Positions 10,044 to 17,870 of a DNA stretch of 64,000 nucleotides are shown piece after piece (position 1 is the first letter of the stretch; each line of letters starts with the position of its first letter). Location: contig RPFO01000389.1 in assembly GCA_009746045.1 (NCBI GenBank), forward strand, positions 2,255,638 through 2,319,637, in the 5' to 3' direction. Position numbers and translations under genes: made by a program. A model generated the notes under the pieces. The model saw nothing but the letters and a program-made list of their open reading frames with translations, was not told the DNA's origin and did not search any database. This DNA comes from Mesostigma viride (lineage: Eukaryota; Streptophyta; Mesostigmatophyceae; Mesostigmatales; Mesostigmataceae).

Positions 10044-10993
10044 TCACTTCTGATCAGACTGCCCCTTCTTCTTGTTAGGGCAATCCCTCTTCCAGTGACC
10101 TTCCTTGCCACAAGCAAAACACTTGCTCTTGCCAGACCCTCCCCCTGGGGCCTTGCTGTCCTGCTTGTTCTGGTTGCCTGAGGCCTGATTGTTATTCTGC
10201 CCTTGGCCACCACCCTTACCCTGCTGATGGCTGTTACGGTTGCCAGACAGGTTCCCCTGATTCTGGTTTCCCTGCTGACCTCCTCCACCACCCTGGTTCT
10301 GCTCCTTCTGGGCCTGCTTCCTTCTCCTGCTACCATACCGTGTCCCAGATGGGGTACGGTTCTTGTTCTGGCTAGCCTGAGACGCTGACCCTCCCTGAGA
10401 ACTGATACCCTTGAAGGTAGGGACCCGGGTCCTGAAGTTAAGTATCACACGCTTCAGAGCCCCCCAGGTGCCATCAGTGAGATCACAGAGCTGTCTAGCA
10501 GTAGCCCTACCTTCCTCTGACAAGCCCATCTTATCCAAGAAGTGGTCTGCTGCTGCCCTGACTGTCACACTGAAGCCCTGCTTCTTGCCTGCCTCCACGA
10601 TCAACTCAAACCTGGCCAGCTCAGCAGCCACCTCACCCTTGATCTCAAACTCATCAAATTCTCTCTTCTTTTCCATGGTGAGATTGTGAACTCTGTCAGA
10701 AAATTCCTCCTTGATGTCGTCTAGGAACTGCAGCCAAGTGTGCCCCTCTTTCAGAGCATGCCTAGCCATGTCATTGACCCTTTCAGATGACCCCTTGTTT
10801 GCTGTGGAAGAGTGAAACACCCTGACAATATCCACACCCGCTGCGACAGAGCCCAGCGGACTAGCTTCATGTCGTCTAGCCACTTATCCAGGTTATCTTG
10901 CTTCAGGGGAGGGTTGAGCGCTTTCTGTCCATTCATGACTGTCACTGCATCAGAAAATGGACGGGTGCCATGCATCACACTCCCCACACGCAC
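10044..10993 (-). pseudogene. Gag nucleocapsid protein of a decayed retroelement
   Basis: A minus-strand gag of about 310 residues in two frames: 10993 to about 10845, then 10883 to 10044, separated by a single-base frameshift near 10845. The N-terminal part has a helical gag-like stretch (DKWLDDMKLVRWAL; LQFLDDIKEEFSDRVHNL). The C-terminal part is a Gly/Asn/Gln-rich linker leading to CFACGKEGHWKRDC (C-x2-C-x4-H-x4-C), the retroviral zinc knuckle that binds genomic RNA. Downstream on the minus strand, once the 4065-9996 insertion is removed, the next recognisable domain is the integrase at 3365. No protease is visible between them. It was probably one element with the integrase fragments. Confidence 0.7.
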
Positions 10994-11607
10994 TGGTGGT
11001 GCCTGGGGAGGGTCAATCAGTTAGCATTTTGGGCAACCAATACGCTAAGTGGATGCAGTTTGGAAAGACCTTTCCAACGCCGTGCTGACAGCCTGAAACA
11101 GACAAGGGACAAGAAAGATATGAAGTCCCGAAGTCCTAGCCGTCAGTGGCCGACTAGGGTGCAGTCCTCTGGTATAGTGGGCAGGACACGTGGCAGGCCG
11201 TGCCTGCACAGGCTTAGCCTGTCCATCACGTGACTGTGGTCCACGTAGACCAGGAGGAGCAGCAGCCTGTGACTGGTGGGGTACTGGAGCTGGCACAGGG
11301 CTGCAAGGATACTAGGCCTTGCAGGCTTGTGACAGGTCCTGTACTTCCTAGGTTGCAGAGACTAGGCAAATCCAGCTCGTCCTGGCTCTGCACTGATGCC
11401 AGTGGACGTTGGGGATTTGCTTGCAGGCCTGCACGTGCCTCGTCACGCCGATGGGAACGAGGAACAACGCAAAGGATATAGCTTGGTCATGGGGGATGAC
11501 CAGCTATCTCGGCAAGCACGAACCGTGGGTGCCACCTTGTTCGTGGAAGTGCCCAACGTGGTCGTGGCCTGGTGCACAGATTTAAGGTTGCTGCCTTGCA
11601 ATATTGG

Positions 11608-12021
11608 CTAAGCCATGCTGTGAAAGACCAAGAGCTCACATCCGCTGGGAGCTCTTTCTAACTCAATCCTTGCCTCCAAACGCTCGGGCAACATACCAGA
11701 CACCCTATCGTGAACAGCAGCTTGCTTTGCAGCACGCACACCTGGTGTGACGATCGCGTCCTCTTCATCAGGCGTTGTGAGCACCACTGCATCCGTAGGT
11801 CGCCTGGCACGCTTGACTTTCTCCACCTCAGCTTGCCCATCACGCCACCGCTTGTGTGTTCTCCCGGCCCTGGGGTCCAGCTCTGGGATAGGTTGCCCAG
11901 CTGGCGCCTCCACGCCTCTCTCCTCCATCGCCTCCCCTTCCTCTCTGGCGACGTCCTCCTCCGCCGTTCGCTCCCGTTGCTCCTCGTATGTCGCCGCACC
12001 CCGGCTTGCCCTCCTAGGCAT
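11608..12021 (-). CDS. Unrecognised charged protein in long-TIR element
   Basis: About 137 residues from the ATG at 12021, reading MPRRASRGAATYEEQRERTA at its start. It is rich in Glu, Arg and Ala, with a basic patch (THKRWRDGQAEVEKVKRARR) that could be a nuclear localisation signal. An upstream in-frame extension to 12096 is possible but starts in sequence without other support. I recognise no family. It lies downstream of a second ORF on the same strand, with about 190 bp between them, so the two may belong to one transcript. Confidence 0.4.
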   Translation of the reverse strand: MPRRASRGAATYEEQRERTAEEDVAREEGEAMEERGVEAPAGQPIPELDPRAGRTHKRWRDGQAEVEKVKRARRPTDAVVLTTPDEEDAIVTPGVRAAKQAAVHDRVSGMLPERLEARIELERAPSGCELLVFHSMA

Positions 12022-12207
12022 TATTATATACAATGGCTGCGACCAACTTTGCAACAGGAAAACAGCAAACTCTCCACCTAACCTCCACCCCTTCAAGCCT
12101 CGTCTTCAGACGAAGCTTCTCCTGCAGTCGGTGCAGGTGCTGGCTCGTGGAACGGTCCCTCCACCGGATTGAATGGTTGCCCCTGGTCGTCGTGTGTAGG
12201 CACATGC

Positions 12208-13065
12208 CTAATAACCACCGGAAGCCTCAAACCATACGCGTAATCGCGTATCCAGCGATCGAGAACGCCCCCACCTCGACAAATGGGCCTCACCTAAACC
12301 AACGTTGTCGTCAATGTGGTAGCAATTAATCTCGTCCCGCTGCGGCTGGTCACGGCCCTCCTGAGAGCCGTCGCCCTCGTGACGCCTTTGGGCCGACTGA
12401 ACTACCGCCCCTTCTGGCTGATCCACGAAGTCGTAGAAGGCGTCCTCAGTGGAGACCTCTCGACCGCCAACCACGTCGACAGTCAAACTTATCTGGTTCA
12501 ACTCCCGGCGAGAATGTGGAGTATCCCGACTGGTATAGATGGAAAAAGGATTAAGAGTAATGAATACACGATCAGCAGCGCCCCTGGTCAACTCCAAGAC
12601 GGAGTGAGCCAGATTCTGGTACTCTGCCACCAACGGTTGCGTATTGCCACGAACAAATATGGCCTCCCGCCTGTCCCGGGCGACTTGCGCCACGTTGGGC
12701 ACGCCGGCGTAGTCGTCCCCAAGACGAAGATTGGCGACGAGGTCGTTGATCTCTCGGGCACCCCCGAGGCTTATGGCAATTATCTGCAGCAGCAGGGAGA
12801 CCACCTGCTCAAACGCGAATGCGTTTGTATGGCCTGCCCGCCAAGACGCTGGCAGCCTTCTTATGATTTCTGCGAGGTCCTCGCGAAACCTCAGCAGCTG
12901 CTCGGCCGCTCCTCGGACGTACTCGCCCGGCGCCGACACCGCACGAATGTTCCGGCGCACTTCTTCCGAGTCCTCGTGCCCTCCTGCGGGTACTGGACTG
13001 GTCGCCGCTACCGTTGCTGCACGTGCCAACGTGTTTGTTCTAGCTTCAGAGTCCGAATTCGACAT
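12208..13065 (-). CDS. Unrecognised protein in long-TIR element
   Basis: About 285 residues from the ATG at 13065 (MSNSDSEARTNTLARAATVA). An in-frame ATG at 13158 would add 31 residues that look less like protein. The middle is amphipathic and helical (RFREDLAEIIRRLPASW; VVSLLLQIIAISLGGAREI). No catalytic triad, zinc finger or transposase motif is visible. Near 12260-12300 an overlapping frame continues with an acidic C-terminus ending GEASSEDEA, so the true C-terminus may be reached by a frameshift or splice. It could be a capsid-like or accessory protein; function unknown. Confidence 0.4.
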   Translation of the reverse strand: MSNSDSEARTNTLARAATVAATSPVPAGGHEDSEEVRRNIRAVSAPGEYVRGAAEQLLRFREDLAEIIRRLPASWRAGHTNAFAFEQVVSLLLQIIAISLGGAREINDLVANLRLGDDYAGVPNVAQVARDRREAIFVRGNTQPLVAEYQNLAHSVLELTRGAADRVFITLNPFSIYTSRDTPHSRRELNQISLTVDVVGGREVSTEDAFYDFVDQPEGAVVQSAQRRHEGDGSQEGRDQPQRDEINCYHIDDNVGLGEAHLSRWGRSRSLDTRLRVWFEASGGY

Positions 13066-13739
13066 ATCCGTCGACCAGACTGTAATACGATTTAGGTGAA
13101 CGCGGATCAGTGAGTTTCTGGTCTTCCCAAGATGTGATGATTGGAGCCATGGTTTCAACCATGCAGCGGCTTTTAACCTTTACCACAGTTGCCTCACAAC
13201 CCTGTGGTGGTCACTAGCCTGAGGCGGCAGCACCCACGGACAGTGTTGGGAAAAGACGCTTGGCCACTGCTGTGTCCGAGCCTTTCTAGGTTTCACCATT
13301 GCTGCCAGGCCTTGCACGCCTTGGCAGGTCCGCCACTGTCAGTTTTCCTTGGTTGCATCAATCCAGGACGTCTGTCCTTCCATGAATGACAGTAACGCTC
13401 TGGATTTATGCGTCATGACAAGTACCCGTACATCCCAGGCCTGCAGGACTGCCAGTCCTGAAGTCCTGTGACATTCTTGGTACCATCAACCAAAACTGAC
13501 CACAGTTACTACCTCCTAGTGACAGTTGGTCCTGTGACACGTAACTTGTGATGGTTCACCCAACACTGCCACGTGCCCTGTCCCTCACGTGTCCCTAGTC
13601 CTGGTACTACTGTAGCGTCCGGCGGCATTACTTCGGGACTTGATAACTCTCAAGTTCCTTGTCCAAATAAGGCGTTTAGCACGGCGTTGGAAAGGCCACT
13701 TCAAGTATGGTATGCTTAGCATATTGCATCACCAATATG

Positions 13740-14219
13740 CTAACTGTAGGGCCTGATATCCCTTGACAGCAGTCGGTCGAAGTGCAGTGGCACCTCACTC
13801 TTCTGGCGCATAGGAAAAGACCAACGCCACCTTGTAGCGTCGTCAGTGATGCCCAGAATGTACTGGGAACCGCCCAGTGATGGCTGCATCGGCCCCATGA
13901 TGTCCCCATGCAGCTTGGCACGAGGCACGGTCGAGGGTGGTTGCCCAGCAGCGAAGGAGCGTCGCCTAATCATGCCAGCAGGGCACGACGGGCAGCCTGG
14001 CGCACCTGGAGCCCGCATGGTAATGTTCGATGCAGGTATGGCCGCCAGCTTGCGAATGCGCTCAGCACCTGCATGTCCAAGTCGCCAGTGCCACAAATAT
14101 AGTGCAGCAGGGTTGTCTGTGGTGTGGTGGGCAGCAGGGGTAGTCACAGTCTGTGATTCTTGTAAACCGTAGACGTTGTTCTGCACCGTGATAGGTACCA
14201 ATTGCTGCCTGCAAAGCAT
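13740..14219 (-). pseudogene. Copia-1 integrase N-terminal part
   Basis: The translation has LYLWHWRLGHAG...GCPSCPAG, the HHCC zinc-binding (gag-pre-integrase) domain. It is followed by LHGDIMGPM and YILGITDDATRW, covering the first catalytic aspartate region. The frame is lost at CRDIRPYS where the long-TIR element begins, so the second Asp and the Glu are missing. Confidence 0.75.
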
Positions 14220-14600
14220 GCCATGCCCTGCAGTAGGTTCACCTCGTGTCCCTGCTGATGCAGCTGGGCCACGGAAAGAAGCCTTGCACCCAGAGAGGGC
14301 ACGTGCAGAGCATGAGGCAGATGCACCACCTTGTTGGCGACTCGTAGCTTGAGCGTCCCCGTCCCCACAGCCTTCAGCCGGCCCCCGGAGCCCTGGATGG
14401 CCAGGTTGGTTGGCTGAACCTTGATAAAGTCAGCCTCCTTAGGGCTCATGTGGCTGGATGCAGCAGAGTCCAGAATCCAGAAAGGTACGCCCGGCACTAG
14501 GCGCGTAGTTGCAAACGCGTAGTCCACGGGAAGCTCAGGAGCCTCCACCGTGTTGTTCGCTGTCGCAGCCTGCATGCTTCTTCTTCTGGTTCTTGCGCTT
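14144..14600 (-). pseudogene. Copia-1 protease and gag-pre-integrase start
   Basis: The frame shown contains FWILDSAASSHMS, the aspartic protease active site of Copia elements (DS(G/A)AS-H form). LPHALHVPSLGARLLSVAQL follows, the conserved block leading into the gag-pre-integrase domain. The frame stops at 14144, while the integrase frame continues 13740-14219, so a frameshift separates them. The N-terminal part of the longer open frame (14600-14809) is a shadow of gag. Confidence 0.7.
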
Positions 14601-15383
14601 TGGCTTCTGCTGGCCCTTCTTCTTGCTGAGATGTGGGTACTTGGTATAGCACATCTCCTCCGCATGTCCTTCCTTTCCGCAGAATGTGCAAGTCGGCCTC
14701 CCCGGCTTGGTTGGTTGGCCTGTGCTGTATGCTTGGCCTTGGGCAGCTGCTGGTTCAGGCTTGACCGTGGTGGTGGAGCGCGTCCCCACAAGCAGGTCAT
14801 CTGCTTCAAGCATGGCCTTCTTCACCTCCAGCAGCGACATGTCCTCATCGAACCTGGTTGAAACGAGGGCAGGCCTATACGCATCAGGTAAACCACCTTT
14901 CAGCGCAGCGGCAAAATCATTGTCTGCCAACACCCCCCCCACATCCCTGTACTCACTCAGAAGCAGTTCTGAAGCGGTAAGATAGTCCATCATGGACTGG
15001 TTGGGCTGCTTGGTCAGCCTCATTAGGGATGTCCTCAGGTCGTGCTTGTTGCTCTTGGTCAGTTTAGGCTGCTCAAACACCTCCACCAACTTAGCAAAAA
15101 GCAAACTGCCCTTTCTCTCACCAATGGTCTTTGCAATCTGCTCTGCTCTGCCAGTGAGGCACGCCAGCAAGGCTGTCTAAACAACCTTCTCTTGCTTGGG
15201 TGTAGCCTCCTCAGGCTTGGTGATGACCCCCTCCAGATCATAGGCCTCCAGGTGGGCTTGGAAAAGCTCCTTGGTCTCTCCCCATTTTTGCAGGGAAGAA
15301 CCATCAAACTTGGGAATTGCCTTCGAACATGCTGGAATAAAAGAGAGGTACTTGTTTTCCAAAGCAGCAGCAGCAGCAGCCAT
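14535..15383 (-). pseudogene. Copia-1 Gag with internal amber codon
   Basis: The frame opens with ATG at 15383, followed by a run of alanines, and includes LQKWGETKELFQAHLEAYDL, which fits the N-terminal region of Copia gag. It is interrupted by an in-frame TAG at 15177-15179, then continues in the same frame to 14535. The second part has helical capsid sequence and CTFCGKEGHAEEMC (C-x2-C-x4-H-x4-C) before a Lys-rich tail. The stop is present in both assembly copies, so it is a real mutation or a very inefficient readthrough site, not a sequencing slip. Confidence 0.7.
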
Positions 15384-15404
15384 GTTGTCAAAGAGAAGCC
15401 TAAC

Positions 15405-15417
15405 TCCTCCGATACCA
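15405..15417 (-). promoter_or_regulatory. Copia-1 primer-binding site
   Basis: On the minus strand this reads TGGTATCGGAGGA, close to the TGGTATCAGAG sequence complementary to the initiator tRNA-Met 3' end used by many Copia elements. It lies directly between the LTR end (…AAACA, plus position 15418) and gag. Confidence 0.75.
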
Positions 15418-15424
15418 TGTTTTC

Positions 15425-17098
15425 TTCTATTAACCGTGGAACTCCAGGGTAACCAGACTCTTTATTAAAACAATGAGTGGAGCACATACGAAAGGCAGGC
15501 CACATCCCGGCCGCCGATGCTCATGGGAACACTTATTGCTTGGCAAAGGCTAGCCTTACCCCCAAACACGCAGGGAGGGTGGGCGGGAAAAGAAAAGAGG
15601 CCGACCTTAGCTAGGTGGGTTTGTTTTTGTCCTTTTTTGCGTGTCATGCAACCTTGGCCCAGATGGCATTTTTTCGCCACGCAAATGTTGCGTCTGAACA
15701 AATGACGCAATGTGGCGTTCTAATTGCCGGCAGCTTACGTAAGGCTGCCGGGGCTATTAGGTCACATATTGCGTGAGAGAAGGAATCTAGATCTAGTTAA
15801 TCACTACGCCATTAGCCAAGAAACCTAGACAGTGGCAGGTTTATATCTCAACGTAGCTCCTGCCACCTGGCCAAGAAAAACTGGCCAAAGTTTTGGCCAC
15901 GACTGATCCGGATCAGGCCGCACCGGCCTCAAAAGGTATGTCACGTGAACCCAATAACCGAGCTATAGCGGCTACCCTTCCATCTCACTATAAAGAAACT
16001 ATGTTCAGAGAACCACGATTCTATTAACCGTGGAACTCCAGGGTAACCAGACTCTTTATTAAAACAATGAGTGGAGCACATACAAAAGGCAGGCCACATC
16101 CCGGCCGCCGATGCTCATGGGAACACTTATTGCTTGGCAAAGGCTAGCCTTACCCTTATATCCCTCCCTGGCGATCCATGCCAGGGGCAAAGAACCTAGC
16201 ATAATGACATAGAAATGAAGAACCAAACTAGGTGGAGGGCAATTTCAAAATAGCTCGCCAGGCCCGAGGGGGGCAGGCGGCCATGGCCCGAAGAAGAACC
16301 TCAGGAAACTCCACCTCCAAACTGCGGTGCAAGCCCACATAATGGGCGACCGTGGAGCTGCTAAGCCAGCGCCCCCGGCCCTGGATGTCCCCCATGCTGC
16401 GACCCGCGAGGAAATCATGAGTGGCACCCCCATGCCGCAGCCCGTGAATGGTGAAAATCTGGGCGACCCCCAAGGCCTGAGTCGCATCCTGCCAAATGCG
16501 CCTGAATTGCGGGTAGGCGGAAAGGGAACACGGCCTCCCAAGCGTGCTTACCCGCGATGCAGTGACGGAGGATGGTTTCAGACATCACATCTTCTACCAC
16601 CACAGTCTGACTGAGTCTTGCCCTTAGAGGTCTTGGTAGACCTCAACAGTAGGGCGCCCCGTTGAGCCGGCCCAAGCCGAACGTCAGGCTGGAGGCGCAC
16701 ATGGCCAACACGGAGGTTCAGCGCCTCCGAGATTCGCAGGTAATGGCGGAACACGATGACCACCAGCAGGCCCGCAAGGCGCTGACCTTGCATGACCATC
16801 GTGCTGGCAAGTGCAAACGCCGCCTCCCATGGAATGGGAGGAGGGGCACGGGGGGCACAAGTGTTTTCCACCCAGCGAGGACGCCACAGGCCAAGTCCCA
16901 CCGCTTAACACCATACCGGGATAATAAAGTTGCAACCCCATCAAGGCATTGACACACGTCTGGCGGCTGTATCCCCGAAAATGAGCCCAGGCGACATACG
17001 CACAAAATGTCTCCTCAAGGGTGTCAGCTCGTGACGATGACCTGTCCGCCCGCCCACCAGCCTCCCACCAAGTCAAGAGGGAATCAAGACCACGACGG
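15425..17098 (-). mobile_element. YR-1 retroelement, 3' half (first copy)
   Basis: On the minus strand the order is tyrosine recombinase fragment, B1 (16155-16019), A2 (16018-15587), B2 (15561-15425). This is the 3' arrangement of PAT/Ngaro split direct repeats. The 5' half (RNase H and RT) lies at 61973-63382 on the other side of the chromovirus. The 5 bp GACGG (17094-17098) is repeated there, and intact YR-2 has the uninterrupted sequence at about 18730. Confidence 0.8.
16228..17098 (-). pseudogene. YR-1 tyrosine recombinase, broken
   Basis: C-terminal recombinase domain equivalent to 17871-18735 of YR-2, about 95% alike by eye. It is broken into at least four short frames by indels, including extra bases near 16530 and 16609 and the AACACC stretch near 16910. 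The frames retain HGLRHGGATHDF, GRGRWLSSS and AHYVGLH, the HxxR, W and Tyr regions. Not functional. Confidence 0.8.
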
Positions 17099-17121
17099 TG
17101 TTACGTCGCGTAACAATTCGT
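17099..17121 (+). repeat. Chromovirus 5' LTR, first 23 bp (first copy)
   Basis: TGTTACGTCGCGTAACA followed by ATTCGT is the start of the chromovirus LTR. The same start occurs at 52918-52921 plus 61433-61452 in the 3' LTR. It is preceded by the target duplication GACGG (17094-17098). The LTR resumes at 23351 after the YR-2 insertion. Confidence 0.85.
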
Positions 17122-17798
17122 GGAGCACATACAAAAGGCAGGCCACATCCCGGCCGCCGATGCTCATGGGAACACTTATTGCTTGGCAAAGGCTAGCCTT
17201 ACCCCCAAACACGCAGGGAGGGTGGGCGGGAAAAGAAAAGAGGCCGACCTTAGCTAGGTGGGTTTGTTTTTGTCCTTTTTTGCGTGTCATGCGGCCTTGG
17301 CCCGGACGGCATTTTTTCGCCACGCAAATGTTGCGTCTGAACAAATGACGCAATGTGGCGTTCTAATTGCCGGCAGCTTACGTAAGGCTGCCGGGGCTAT
17401 TAGGTCACATATTGCGTGAGAGAAAGAATCTAGATCTAGTTAATCACTACGCCATGAGCCAAGAAACCTAGACAGTGGCAGGTTTATATCTCAACGTAGC
17501 TCCTGCCACCTGGCCAAGAAAAACTGGCCAAAGCTTTGGCCACGACTGATCCGGATCAGGCCGCACCGGCCTCAAAAGGTATGTCACGTGAACCCAATAA
17601 CCTAGCTATAGCGGCTACCCTTCCATCTCACTATAAAGAAACTATGTTCAGAGAACCACGATTCTATTAACCGTGGAACTCCAGGGTAACCAGACTCTTT
17701 ATTAAAACAATGAGTGGAGCACATACAAAAGGCAGGCCACATCCCGGCCGCCGATGCTCATGGGAACACTTATTGCTTGGCAAAGGCTAGCCTTACCC
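17122..17798 (-). repeat. YR-2 B1-A2-B2 terminal repeat block
   Basis: B2 is 17122-17204, a 25 bp spacer follows, A2 is 17230-17661 and B1 is 17662-17798. The A repeat includes the perfect palindrome GGCCAAAGCTTTGGCC and the hairpin GCCGGCAGC...GCTGCCGG. In this element class the A2-B1 junction mimics the joint of a circular intermediate. Confidence 0.8.
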
Positions 17799-17870
17799 TT
17801 ATATCCCTCCCTGGCGATCCATGCCAGGGGCAAAGAACCTAGCATAATGACAGAGAAATGAACAACCAAA

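Larger units (their letters stand above)
11018..13746 (-). mobile_element. Element with long terminal inverted repeats and two unknown ORFs
   Basis: Left and right ends are diverged inverted copies. Both begin CAGTTAGCAT, share AGCACGGCGTTGGAAAGG about 60-70 bp inside, and continue to match in patches for several hundred bases (about 11018-11640 against 13190-13746). The interior carries two minus-strand ORFs. I could not find a clear target duplication: the left flank ends GGTCAAT and the right flank begins TAGGGCC. The right end interrupts the Copia-1 integrase frame. A related fragment lies at 1-181. Superfamily undetermined. Confidence 0.55.
13747..15417 (-). mobile_element. Copia-1 retrotransposon, truncated (first copy)
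   Basis: A minus-strand Copia-type element with primer-binding site, gag, protease and the start of integrase. It is cut off inside integrase at 13747 by the long-TIR element. RT and RNase H are absent. Its 5' LTR is represented only by TGTTTTC at 15418-15424, after which YR-1 begins. The same sequence recurs at 33121-34787 because the assembly repeats this region. Confidence 0.75.

Noticed and set aside
12316-13095. 259-residue plus-strand ORF
   Set aside because: Overlaps the minus-strand ORF at 12208-13065; composition and lack of motifs suggest a shadow. I cannot fully exclude it.
17099-17121. TGTTACGTCGCGTAACA palindrome at junctions (17099, 36469, 61428) as a recombination site or sequencing adapter
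   Set aside because: It is the start of the chromovirus LTR, exposed at junctions because YR-2 and Copia-2 inserted just inside the LTR.
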